7,159 nt of DNA from Lachnospiraceae bacterium OF09-6 (lineage in GTDB: Bacteria > Bacillota > Clostridia > Lachnospirales > Lachnospiraceae): positions 1 to 7,159 of the forward strand of contig QUMM01000063.1 of assembly GCA_003435055.1 (NCBI GenBank). The letters are read 5' to 3'. Positions 1 to 6,259 of this stretch are shown one piece after another. The notes under the pieces are model-generated. The model saw only the letters and a list, made by a program, of their open reading frames with translations. It had not been told where the DNA came from and searched no databases. How positions within the stretch are numbered: position 1 is the stretch's first letter; each line of letters begins with the position of its first letter. Both the position numbers and the translations under genes were made by a program.

Positions 1-4
1 TCCC

Positions 5-60
5 AGAACTGGCGGTTCGATACTTTCATCATAGAACTGGCGGTTCGATACTTTCATCAT
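5..60. repeat. Perfect 28-bp tandem duplication (two copies, 5-32 and 33-60)
   Basis: Two identical abutting 28-bp units, each beginning AGAACTGGCG and ending CTTTCATCAT on the plus strand. Because 28 is not a multiple of 3, the second copy changes the reading frame of the Wzt C-terminal domain on the minus strand and creates a stop. A single copy would read through D-E-S-I-E-P-P-V-L-G. This is a recent slippage or recombination event, or an assembly artefact at a contig edge. Confidence 0.93.
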
Positions 61-72
61 ATACATCATATA
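55..72. repeat. 9-bp tandem repeat (CATCATATA x2)
   Basis: Positions 55-63 and 64-72 are identical and abut the 28-bp duplication. On the minus strand the repeat is in frame and encodes Y-D-V-Y-D-E in the Wzt C-terminal domain. It adds to the slippage-prone character of this stretch. Confidence 0.85.
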
Positions 73-92
73 CGATTTCTACTTGAAATTTT

Positions 93-998
93 TCAAATAA
101 ATTTTATTTCATCTATTTCGTCTCCCTGTGCGTTCAGTAAGCGAATTCCTGCTATTTCTCCAACTCTCTCTCTATTTCCTTCTACAAATTTTTTTATTCC
201 ATCATCCTCTGTCTTTTTTTCTTCTATAACTGTTTCCTGTATTACTGTGTTATTATCCTGATCATTCACTTTCAAATAATCTGCATATTGATCACATACT
301 TTATTCGTTTCATCATATAACTGTACTTGTCCATCTTTAAGCCATACACATTTAGTGCACAAACGTCTAATTGCATTTATATCATGTGAAACAAATAATA
401 CGGTCACTCCATTGTCCATCATGTCTTTCATTTTTTTCATACATTTCATTTGAAAACGCATATCTCCAACACTTAACGCCTCATCAACAATCAAGATATC
501 TGGATCTACATTTATGGCCACCGAAAATGCCAATCTGGCAAACATTCCTGATGAATAAATTTTTACAGGTTGATTGATAAAATCTCCTATATCTGCGAAG
601 TCAATAATCGATTGCAATTTTTTTTCCATCTCTTCATGAGTAAACCCCATCATCGTTCCATTTAAAAAAATGTTTTTTATTCCGGTAAATTCTGGATTAA
701 ATCCTGTTCCCAGTTCCAATAATGCTGCAACTTTACCATTCATCTGAATTTGTCCAGCTGTTGGTGTTACAACACCTGTTACAATTTTTAGCAAAGTAGA
801 TTTTCCAGCTCCATTTGTCCCTACAATTCCAACAACTTCTCCTCTTTTTACATCAAAAGAAATATCTTTTAAAACATACTTTTCGGAACCATATTTTCTT
901 TTTGTAATACTAAAAGCTTCTTTTACTCTATCAATAGGTGCATTATATAATTTATAAACTTTTTTCAGGTTCTCAACCCTAATTGCTATATCTTTCAT
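93..998 (-). CDS. wzt: ABC transporter ATP-binding protein for polysaccharide export (Wzt/TagH/RgpD type), C-terminally truncated
   Basis: A 301-residue cytoplasmic ATPase that should power export of a lipid-linked polysaccharide through the adjacent permease. Walker A is GTNGAGKST (60-68). The ELGTGF stretch (95-100), typical of this subfamily, stands near the usual Q-loop. The signature is the atypical YSSGM (148-152), as in Wzt/TagH proteins, and Walker B ends in ILIVDEALSVGD (168-179) with catalytic E173; the switch histidine is H205. Residues 245-280 form a charged linker, and at 282 a carbohydrate-binding domain begins (IAGIRLLNAQGDEI) but is cut off by a TGA. Full-length two-domain members are commonly about 400 residues or more. 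The ATG has a good ribosome-binding site (AGGAAAGGA) that starts within the permease stop region, 15 bp away, so the two are translationally linked. The ATPase domain is complete; glycan recognition is probably lost. Confidence 0.93.
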   Translation of the reverse strand: MKDIAIRVENLKKVYKLYNAPIDRVKEAFSITKRKYGSEKYVLKDISFDVKRGEVVGIVGTNGAGKSTLLKIVTGVVTPTAGQIQMNGKVAALLELGTGFNPEFTGIKNIFLNGTMMGFTHEEMEKKLQSIIDFADIGDFINQPVKIYSSGMFARLAFSVAINVDPDILIVDEALSVGDMRFQMKCMKKMKDMMDNGVTVLFVSHDINAIRRLCTKCVWLKDGQVQLYDETNKVCDQYADYLKVNDQDNNTVIQETVIEEKKTEDDGIKKFVEGNRERVGEIAGIRLLNAQGDEIDEIKFI

Positions 999-1013
999 CT
1001 ATGATCCTTTCCT

Positions 1014-1799
1014 CTATATTACATCTGCGAATTGTGGTCTCATTTTATTAAACACAACATTTCCGATTTTGCAAATAATATAGGTCAATACCCAAAAATA
1101 CAACGTCCATATCCATTTTTCTGTAAACCATATCTGATTTACAAAGCTATCCCTATATCCATCTATTAGATAAAATACTGGATTTAATTTTGTAATCCAC
1201 TGCCATTTTTCCGGCACAATTGTATAAGACCAGATAATCGGCGTTGCCCACATTCCTATATCTAATACAATATTTACAATTTGTCCCAAATCTCTAAAGA
1301 ACAATATCAATGCCGACGTAATTTTTCCTATACCGTATGTTAACGCCAAAATACAAATGAGATAATATACTACCTGCACAGCATATATGGTAATTTTTTC
1401 ATGATTAACAATTGCAATAATAAATAATAATGCAATAAATACTAAATGAACGAATAGCGCTGCTATAATTTTAATAATTGGCAGCATATCTATATCAAAC
1501 AATACTTTTTTTACCAAATAATTATATTCCAAAAGTACATTTGTAACTGAACGAATACAATCCGAGAAAAAAAACCATGGTACCATTCCTGATGCAAACC
1601 AAAAAATATAACTTACATCAGCTATTGGTGACGTAGATTTTAAGCCAAATTGAAATACACATGCATATATCAGAATAGTAATAATCGGCTGAAAAAAAGC
1701 CCAAAATGTACCAAATGCAGATCCCGCATATTTAGTTGAAAAATCATTTATAGATAAACTCCATACTATCTCTTTATTCTTTAAAAGTGTCTTTATCAT
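1014..1799 (-). CDS. wzm: ABC transporter permease for polysaccharide export (Wzm/TagG/RgpC type, ABC-2 family)
   Basis: A 261-residue integral membrane protein, the channel partner of the ATPase encoded next. I see about six hydrophobic segments, near residues 32-52, 65-85, 108-130, 138-160, 173-192 and 230-248. Family landmarks include the amphipathic N-terminus before YAGSAFGTFWAFFQP (25-39), the FFRDLGQIV loop (167-175), LNPVFYLIDGYRDSF (205-219) and the terminal RPQFADVI. The frame is open for eight codons upstream, but I place the start at 1799 because GGAGG lies five bases before this ATG and the upstream ATG has none. The length fits the family (about 260). It is strikingly AT-rich compared with the glycosyltransferase genes upstream, and a 44-bp gap separates it from them. 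Confidence 0.93.
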   Translation of the reverse strand: MIKTLLKNKEIVWSLSINDFSTKYAGSAFGTFWAFFQPIITILIYACVFQFGLKSTSPIADVSYIFWFASGMVPWFFFSDCIRSVTNVLLEYNYLVKKVLFDIDMLPIIKIIAALFVHLVFIALLFIIAIVNHEKITIYAVQVVYYLICILALTYGIGKITSALILFFRDLGQIVNIVLDIGMWATPIIWSYTIVPEKWQWITKLNPVFYLIDGYRDSFVNQIWFTEKWIWTLYFWVLTYIICKIGNVVFNKMRPQFADVI

Positions 1800-1809
1800 T
1801 ATTTCCTCC
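1800..1809 (-). promoter_or_regulatory. Shine-Dalgarno that fixes the permease start
   Basis: The minus strand reads GGAGG-AAATA-ATG (ATG at 1799-1797). The spacing is five bases. This is far better than anything before the alternative upstream ATG at 1823 and decides the start. Confidence 0.85.
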
Positions 1810-1843
1810 AGTATTCCAAACACTAATATCCGCTTTCAATTTG

Positions 1844-2713
1844 CTAAAGCAGATTCTTGTAAACTCCTGCTGCCTCCAGTGTTCTCTCCATCCGGAACTT
1901 CATCTGTCTTTTCATACTTCCAAATGTTTTCCTGGTTGCTGCGCCACTCTCATGAAGCACCTGTACAGATGGATCATATACAATCTTATATGCTTTCTTC
2001 TGACACCGATATGTCAGTATATATTCTTCATAATAGAACTGTGTTTCCGGTTCAAATGCTTTTACTTCATTCTGTATGAAGTCTTTTGAAAAAATCAGGC
2101 AGGCTCCAAACGGCACGATATCTTCATGCCGTTTTTGATACCAGTCTGCTTTAGCTACTTTTTCTTTCAATTTTTTCTTTTCTGCATTTTGCTGTTGCAG
2201 ATAAAGAACCGGATATAATAGTGTGAAGTACTTCAATCCCAGACGATTCATGCGAATCGTGTATTCTGCTTCTTCCGGTGTTCGGATTCTGGTATCCATC
2301 GGATTCTGATGTTCCTGATTCCCAGCCTTCACCACATCTGGTCCAAGTACCGCAAACGGATTTTCCCCATATATACGATCCAGTCGTTCTGTAAAGTCCT
2401 TCTGAGTGAATTCTATGTCATTATTACAGATAATCATATATTCCGGATCATAATGTGATCTGGCATACTGATATCCTGCATTATTAGCCTTAGAAAATCC
2501 ACAGTTTCCCTGCATCTGCAGTACCAGTACCTGTGCACAGTCTCTATATCTATCTTTCAGTTCCTGACGTCTGGCGTCTGGCTTTTGTGTATCATTGTCT
2601 ACGATAATCACACGCAGGTGTTCGATAGCATTCATTTTGAAAATAGAGGATACACAGGCTTCTGTTACAGATAAATCTCCATAATGCAGAATCACAAAAC
2701 ATACTTTTATCAT
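1844..2713 (-). CDS. Family 2 glycosyltransferase, rhamnosyltransferase-like
   Basis: A 289-residue cytosolic or membrane-associated GT-A enzyme expected to add a sugar from a nucleotide donor to a growing polysaccharide. The nucleotide-binding VDN is at 38-40, followed by the diagnostic GNCGFSKANN (69-78) of the RfbN/RgpF-like GT2 group. The NND at 97-99 stands where the metal-binding DxD is found. The acceptor-side motif YYEEYILTYR (227-236) is like the family's F-E-E-D-x-D-L, and VLHESG (252-257) fits the conserved His. Residues 150-197 are a less conserved, Lys-rich insertion (EKKKLKEK). Nothing hydrophobic enough for a membrane span is obvious. The start overlaps the stop of the preceding gene (ATGA), with AGGAG seven bases upstream, implying coupled translation. 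Rhamnose as donor is suggested by similarity only; the true sugar is unknown. Confidence 0.88.
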   Translation of the reverse strand: MIKVCFVILHYGDLSVTEACVSSIFKMNAIEHLRVIIVDNDTQKPDARRQELKDRYRDCAQVLVLQMQGNCGFSKANNAGYQYARSHYDPEYMIICNNDIEFTQKDFTERLDRIYGENPFAVLGPDVVKAGNQEHQNPMDTRIRTPEEAEYTIRMNRLGLKYFTLLYPVLYLQQQNAEKKKLKEKVAKADWYQKRHEDIVPFGACLIFSKDFIQNEVKAFEPETQFYYEEYILTYRCQKKAYKIVYDPSVQVLHESGAATRKTFGSMKRQMKFRMERTLEAAGVYKNLL

Positions 2714-3708
2714 TTGCTACTCCTACATACTACTTTTAAAAATGGATACAGTGCTTTCACGCTCACCATTTTTGTCATACTCCACACCGCCATCTTCTGC
2801 ATAAATGGCACTTCTACTTTTGAATTCAATTTTACCAATGAATTCTTTCGATGTTCTTGGAAGTAAGTCTTTAGCATTCGATAGATATAATCACTTAATT
2901 CCCTGATATCTTCTTTTGATGCACCTTTGGCCAACTGTATGAATGTTGCCATAATCCGCAGAGTAAACAATTCAAAGTTCTCCTCACTGTTACAGATGCC
3001 ATACTGTCTGGCTTTTATCACAGCATCTTCCACTGCCTGATATGGCAATTTATAGGTTTTCAGTCCCTGAAAGCTATGCATGGCAGATGAAGCATGCTGT
3101 ACATAATAATATTCGGACTGTGACAATGTCTGGATACATGGTGTCACTCCACTGAAGAACAGACTGATTGGCATATCTTCGCCTCTTACTCCGGTAGCAA
3201 ATCGGATATCATACTTCATCCAAAGCTCCCGTTTATATAGATGAGAACAGACTGCTGAGATTCGAAACGTCCATTCTTCCTTACTCCCTTTCCGGTATTC
3301 CCCCGGGACAATATCCTGCAGGACTTTTCCTTGCTCGTCTACCATCTTCAATCCACAGATCACCAGATCAGCATCTTTTTCTTCGGCCAGATTCACCAGA
3401 TCCCTGATATAGTCTTTTCCGATGTAGTCATCTGCATCCACAAAAGTTAGGTAATCCCCTGTTGCAGTATCGATCCCTCTGTTTCTGGAAATGGATACTC
3501 CACTGTTTTCCTGCGTAAGCAGCTGTATTCTCTCATCTGCCTGCTGACACTTTCTAATTAGTTCTTCTGTTCGATCACCGCTGCCATCATTGATGACCAG
3601 AATCTCCAGATTCTCATAGCTCTGCTCAGTGACCGACTGTAGACATTTTTCAATGTATATTTCATTATTGTAAGCCGGAATAATCACAGATACTTTTGCA
3701 CTGTCCAT
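2710..3708 (-). CDS. Family 2 glycosyltransferase (EpsJ/WcaA-like)
   Basis: A 332-residue GT-A glycosyltransferase. The N-terminal domain is classic: VSVIIPAYN (6-14), NDGSGDRT (40-47), SRNRGID (74-80) and the DADD metal site (91-94). The RGEDMP motif (175-180) fits the catalytic E-D of the family. The rest is a helical C-terminal part (about 215-332) with a weakly hydrophobic end, as in many capsule and exopolysaccharide GT2 enzymes that sit on the membrane. Start: ATG at 3708 with GGAGA six bases before it. The gene begins 44 bp inside the preceding DUF2304 gene in another frame, an unusually long overlap. It ends in an ATGA overlap with the next glycosyltransferase. Donor and acceptor cannot be read from the sequence. 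Confidence 0.9.
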   Translation of the reverse strand: MDSAKVSVIIPAYNNEIYIEKCLQSVTEQSYENLEILVINDGSGDRTEELIRKCQQADERIQLLTQENSGVSISRNRGIDTATGDYLTFVDADDYIGKDYIRDLVNLAEEKDADLVICGLKMVDEQGKVLQDIVPGEYRKGSKEEWTFRISAVCSHLYKRELWMKYDIRFATGVRGEDMPISLFFSGVTPCIQTLSQSEYYYVQHASSAMHSFQGLKTYKLPYQAVEDAVIKARQYGICNSEENFELFTLRIMATFIQLAKGASKEDIRELSDYIYRMLKTYFQEHRKNSLVKLNSKVEVPFMQKMAVWSMTKMVSVKALYPFLKVVCRSSK

Positions 3709-4117
3709 GAAGCTTCTCCATTTCTTCTTTTTCTTCCGCTTCTATCTTTTCTACTTCAGTCTCGATTTTCTGTTCATGTTCTTCGGCTGTCTCATGACTG
3801 CGAAGCGCTACTTCCGCAGACAATACCGTAATCTTTTCTTCCAGCTGAGAAACAATAATCGACAATGTAAATACCTTCTCAAACAGAATGATAATCATGA
3901 TCAGAAAAACCAGATTCGCTGGTGACATAATTCCGATCAGATCTGTTAGCTTATATACAATCTCAGGGAATACTCCCATCAGAAGCAGTACTCCTGCAAA
4001 GAAGATCCAGAAAATAGTATCCTCCATCTTAACCTTTAATCTGCGGATTTTATATAAGATCCATATGACAGTCGCTGCCGAGGCCATGATCAACAATATT
4101 CTTAATGTTACTGACAT
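3665..4117 (-). CDS. DUF2304 small membrane protein, probable partner of the upstream GT2 (GacJ-like)
   Basis: A 150-residue protein with three hydrophobic segments (about 4-23, 33-53 and 66-90). The hallmark of DUF2304 is visible: a positively charged RRLKVK after the first segment, a conserved aromatic pair in DTIFWIFF, then FPEIVYKLTDLIGI and the SPANL-F stretch. Known family members pair with a GT2 enzyme; in streptococci GacJ binds GacI and raises its activity in making GlcNAc-phosphoryl-undecaprenol. Here it starts one base after the GT2 stop (TGA-T-ATG), with AAGGAG seven bases upstream inside that gene, so co-translation is likely. Residues about 91-137 are highly charged and probably helical or coiled, rich in Glu and Lys. 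This makes it longer than usual members (about 115 residues). Its last 14 codons overlap the next gene. Confidence 0.85.
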   Translation of the reverse strand: MSVTLRILLIMASAATVIWILYKIRRLKVKMEDTIFWIFFAGVLLLMGVFPEIVYKLTDLIGIMSPANLVFLIMIIILFEKVFTLSIIVSQLEEKITVLSAEVALRSHETAEEHEQKIETEVEKIEAEEKEEMEKLHGQCKSICDYSGLQ

Positions 4118-4118
4118 A

Positions 4119-4820
4119 TCAGCTCTCCTTTCCCCGTTTTCTTACCCACTGGAACAGGAAGATGGAGAACATCATCTTCATCATATACCAGATGGAGCTC
4201 TTGAAGTTCAGATAACTGACTCCGGCGATTCGCTCATGCATCTGTACCTGCACTTCCTCGATCTTCACTCCACAGTTCAGCAGATAAGCCAGCGTGTCCG
4301 GTTCCGGGCTGTAATGTATATCATATCCGAACCGTTTAATCATTTTCTTATTAAAAAGACGCATACCAGAGGTCACATCTCCAATATACTTGCCTTTTGT
4401 AGTAAGGAAAATAGCCGTTGTGATCAGCTGGCTGCCGATCATTCTGGAATTAATCGGTTTCCGCTCGGTCTTAAACCTGGAACCTATGACGATATCCGCA
4501 CCAGTCTGCTCCATACAGGCCTGCAGATCCTTAATATACATTGGATCATGCTGACCATCACCATCCAGCTGCAAAACGTAGTCATATCCATAGTAATTAG
4601 CGTAACGCATACCGCTCTTAATAGCTCCGGACAATCCCACATTAATCGGCAGATCCAGCAGATTGTAGCCTCTTCTGGCACAGATTTTTCTGGTATCATC
4701 TGTGGAACCGTCATTGATAATCACGTAATCATATTGAGGGTAGTTTTCGATGAGATTATCCACTACCCGTTCGATATTTTCCGCCTCATTATAAGCCGGA
4801 ATAATAATCAATATCTTCAA
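4119..4820 (-). CDS. DPM1-like family 2 glycosyltransferase (polyprenyl-phosphate sugar synthase type)
   Basis: A 233-residue GT2 of the dolichol/undecaprenyl-phosphate sugar synthase type, expected to move a sugar from a nucleotide donor to a polyprenyl phosphate on the inner membrane face. Motifs: IIIPAYNE (5-12), NDGSTDDT (36-43), GLSGAIKSG (62-70), the metal-binding LDGDGQHD (85-92), IGSRF (112-116), DVTSGMRLFN (148-157) and PEPDTL (172-177). A single hydrophobic C-terminal segment (about 209-226, SIWYMMKMMFSIFLFQWV) probably anchors it; it is much shorter than the DPM1 relatives with extra GtrA-like spans. Size and gene order (GT2 then DUF2304) match GacI/GacJ. The start is TTG with GAGGAG eight bases upstream; the first internal Met is at residue 71. 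It lies 17 bp downstream of the first glycosyltransferase. The sugar is not determinable. Confidence 0.9.
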   Translation of the reverse strand: MKILIIIPAYNEAENIERVVDNLIENYPQYDYVIINDGSTDDTRKICARRGYNLLDLPINVGLSGAIKSGMRYANYYGYDYVLQLDGDGQHDPMYIKDLQACMEQTGADIVIGSRFKTERKPINSRMIGSQLITTAIFLTTKGKYIGDVTSGMRLFNKKMIKRFGYDIHYSPEPDTLAYLLNCGVKIEEVQVQMHERIAGVSYLNFKSSIWYMMKMMFSIFLFQWVRKRGKES

Positions 4821-4834
4821 ACGTATTTCTCCTC
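4818..4834 (-). promoter_or_regulatory. Shine-Dalgarno with TTG start of the DPM1-like glycosyltransferase
   Basis: The minus strand reads GAGGAG (4834-4829), eight bases, then TTG (4820-4818). No ATG or GTG is available near the conserved KILIIIPAYNE N-terminus, so the rare TTG is the start. Confidence 0.8.
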
Positions 4835-4837
4835 TTG

Positions 4838-5622
4838 CTATTTTTCATAGCTCTTATAACCAATTTTATAAAAATGCATCAGAAGCTTTACCACCGGCTT
4901 CGGCCAGAATTTTGCAAACATCTCCAGTTCCTCCTCTGTCTTCTCCTGATTCTTCAGACAGGCCTTCGTGGTCGCTCCATCATGAATCCGGTAATAGAAC
5001 AGATTCTTTGGAATATAGGTAAATCTTCCTTTTTTCTTTGCAATCTCTACAAACATTTCCCAATCCAGTGCGTAGTGATAACCGGACTGAAAAATACCCT
5101 CTCCCAGCATCGTTCTGTGATAACAGACCGCTGGACAGCAGATTCCATTTCCCAGGGACTGTACTCCCAGCTTCACCCACCGCTGATCTGCCAGAAATGG
5201 CACTCGCAGGGGCAGCTTCATGATCTGCTTAATCAAAAGGCTCACATCCCATCGTACTTCCTGATGCTGATTGATAATCCGATAATCAGTCATGGCAATC
5301 AGGGTATTCGGATACTTCTCCAGATACTGATCCATATACTTCAGATAATCCTTCTGATAGATGTCATCCTGATGGGTGATTGTCACATACTCTGTCCCAG
5401 CCTGATCATAGGCAAAATTCCAGTCTGCCTGCAGGCTGCTCTTGCCATCTCTCACATAATAGGCAGCTGATACTTCTTCGCCAGATTTTCAATATAGGCA
5501 CATGGTGTGGAGGTACATACAATCACTCTGGATCTCACCGACTGGTGTACCACCGACCGGATACTCTTCTCCAGATATGGGGATTCTCCATATGCACATA
5601 CCGCAAATGTATGACTGATCAT
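4838..5622 (-). pseudogene. Family 2 glycosyltransferase broken by a one-base frameshift
   Basis: First gene of the operon. From ATG 5622 (AGGA ribosome-binding site about five bases upstream) the frame reads a normal GT2 N-terminus, HTFAVCAYGESPYLEKSI, then VIVCTSTP and AKKYQLPIM before TGA at 5454-5452 (56 codons). The adjacent frame takes over at once with YYVRDGKSSLQADWNFAY, then YVTITHQDDIY (the metal-binding QDD) and runs to 4838 (LGNGICCPAV, YALDWEMF, YYRIHDGATTKACL, KFWPKP). Adding one base near 5460-5461 would give a single protein of about 261 residues, the usual size of this GT2 group. The 205-residue downstream part could start at GTG 5455, but it would lack the nucleotide-binding N-terminus. 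No classical slippery heptamer is present, so mutation or sequencing error is likelier than programmed frameshifting. Confidence 0.85.
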
Positions 5623-5702
5623 AAATTCCTAACCGCCTTTTGTATCTATTTCCATAAACCATATCCTGAAAAATATTGCTTTTGCATAATATGGGCTATT
5701 AC

Positions 5703-5731
5703 ATTATAGCAGAGTCTTTTGAAAAGAGAAA
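5703..5731 (-). promoter_or_regulatory. Extended -10 promoter of the polysaccharide operon
   Basis: The minus strand has TGC-TATAAT (5711-5703): a consensus -10 with the extended TG. The weak -35 TTTCTC (5731-5726) sits 17 bases upstream. Transcription would begin near 5696, leaving an untranslated leader of about 74 bases before ATG 5622. Of the sites I noticed in the intergenic region this matches the consensus best, and it faces the operon. Confidence 0.7.
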
Positions 5732-5839
5732 CCCTGTAGTTTCTTAAAAATTCACTAAAAATTAGAAAACAATTGATATTCTGGTATTTTCATGCCGAGA
5801 ATTTATAATTGCCTTGCCCTGAAATTTTCAAAAAACACA

Positions 5840-5952
5840 ATTTCCGGGGTCAATTTATCTGGAAATACGTTATACCAAGCCACGAAAAATACCAAAAAGG
5901 AAATCTCCGGGGCTCCATATCGATAAAAATAAATAATATTGACCCCGGAAAT
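5840..5952. repeat. 113-bp segment bounded by perfect 15-bp inverted repeats
   Basis: Left arm ATTTCCGGGGTCAAT (5840-5854) and right arm ATTGACCCCGGAAAT (5938-5952) are exact reverse complements, separated by 83 bp of AT-rich sequence with no reading frame of note. A partial third copy of the core (CTCCGGGGCTC) lies inside, near 5905-5915. The segment could be a small non-autonomous element (MITE-like) or a pair of regulator sites about 9 helical turns apart. No clear target duplication flanks it. It accounts for much of the gene-free stretch 5732-6037, whose remainder shows nothing beyond the hairpin at 5995. Confidence 0.75.
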
Positions 5953-5994
5953 CTCAAGAAATCATAAACTCGCGGTTACTAAGATATTCTACAT

Positions 5995-6028
5995 CAGAAG
6001 AGCCACACCTCACGGCATGGCTCTTCTG
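5995..6028 (-). terminator. Hairpin just after rpn copy A, terminator-like but without a U-tract
   Basis: Perfect 11-bp arms CAGAAGAGCCA (5995-6005) and TGGCTCTTCTG (6018-6028) with a 12-base loop, starting 9 bp beyond the stop of rpn copy A. Position and shape suit an intrinsic terminator for leftward rpn transcription. The bases after the stem on the minus strand (ATGTAGAATA) are not a T-run, so it may be weak or decayed. Confidence 0.5.
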
Positions 6029-6037
6029 TATCTGTCA

Positions 6038-6244
6038 CTATTCTATCCCAAATTCCTTCAGCAGTTGCTCTTTAAATTCTCTATCCTCTGTAGATCTCTT
6101 AAGATCATCCAGACGATTTTCTTCTAATAATCTGGCTGTCAGCGCTGCATTTTGTCTTGCTTCCTCTTCACGCCCACGCTCTATTCCACGTTCCATGCCC
6201 TTTTTTACTCCATCATCATAGAGCATCTGTCCAAGTCTCGTCAT
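6038..6244 (-). CDS. Possible 68-residue intragenic C-terminal Rpn protein (RpnS-like), copy A
   Basis: Starts at the ATG of M-T-R-L-G-Q inside the rpn remnant. AAGGAGGT precedes it by seven bases, one of the best ribosome-binding sites in the window. The product would be soluble and highly charged: a short MTRLGQMLYDDG segment, a GMERGIERGREEE repeat likely helical or coiled, and a helical end LLEENRLDDLKRS...EFGIE. Rpn proteins in enterobacteria are known to carry internally translated C-terminal forms (RpnS) that block the toxic full-length nuclease. Here no nuclease remains in the window, so this would be an orphan. The Shine-Dalgarno also encodes the conserved K-E-V, so chance is a real alternative. 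Nothing shows a promoter. Confidence 0.4.
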   Translation of the reverse strand: MTRLGQMLYDDGVKKGMERGIERGREEEARQNAALTARLLEENRLDDLKRSTEDREFKEQLLKEFGIE

Positions 6245-6259
6245 TGCCAATACCTCCTT
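6242..6259 (-). promoter_or_regulatory. Internal Shine-Dalgarno and ATG within rpn copy A
   Basis: The minus strand reads AAGGAGGT (6259-6252), then ATTGGCA, then ATG (6244-6242). Complementarity to the 16S anti-SD is essentially complete at near-ideal spacing, in the middle of a reading frame. Confidence 0.6.

Larger units (their letters stand above)
1..92 (-). pseudogene. Out-of-frame continuation of the Wzt C-terminal carbohydrate-binding domain (runs off the window)
   Basis: Immediately after the ATPase stop codon, a different frame (94 down to 32) reads EKFQVEIVYDVYDESIEPPVL without interruption. This looks like the first beta strands of the Wzt C-terminal (immunoglobulin-like, glycan-binding) domain, in which a G-E-x-(hydrophobic) strand is followed by a P-x-(V/L)-G turn. 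Skipping the single base at 95 joins the ATPase frame to it. A second lesion follows: a 28-bp duplication shifts the frame and brings in a stop at 29-31. Removing one copy gives a reading through PPVLG, as expected for the family. The rest of the domain would lie to the left of the window. No start codon and ribosome-binding site for a separate polypeptide is visible, so I read this as a disrupted gene end and not as a new gene. Confidence 0.65.

Noticed and set aside
1..72. CRISPR-like array from the repeats at the left edge
   Set aside because: The two 28-bp units abut with no spacer and lie within the Wzt reading frame.
1800..1823. Upstream ATG (1823) giving an eight-residue longer permease
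   Set aside because: No ribosome-binding site precedes it, whereas GGAGG sits five bases before the ATG at 1799.
1810..1843. TTGAAA with a GAATAC-like -10 before the permease as a separate transporter promoter
   Set aside because: The -10 is poor and transcription would start inside the permease ribosome-binding site; read-through from the operon promoter is simpler.
3888..4850. A 320-codon open frame on the plus strand opposite the DPM1-like glycosyltransferase and DUF2304 gene
   Set aside because: It is antisense to well-supported motif-bearing genes, has no recognisable domain and no good ribosome-binding site; it arises from the codon bias of the opposite strand. The same holds for the plus-strand frame 4835-5470.
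5440..5475. Programmed -1 frameshifting to join the two halves of the first glycosyltransferase
   Set aside because: The correct frame would need a -1 slip, but no X-XXY-YYZ heptamer is present near CTG-CCT-ATT and no strong downstream structure is evident.
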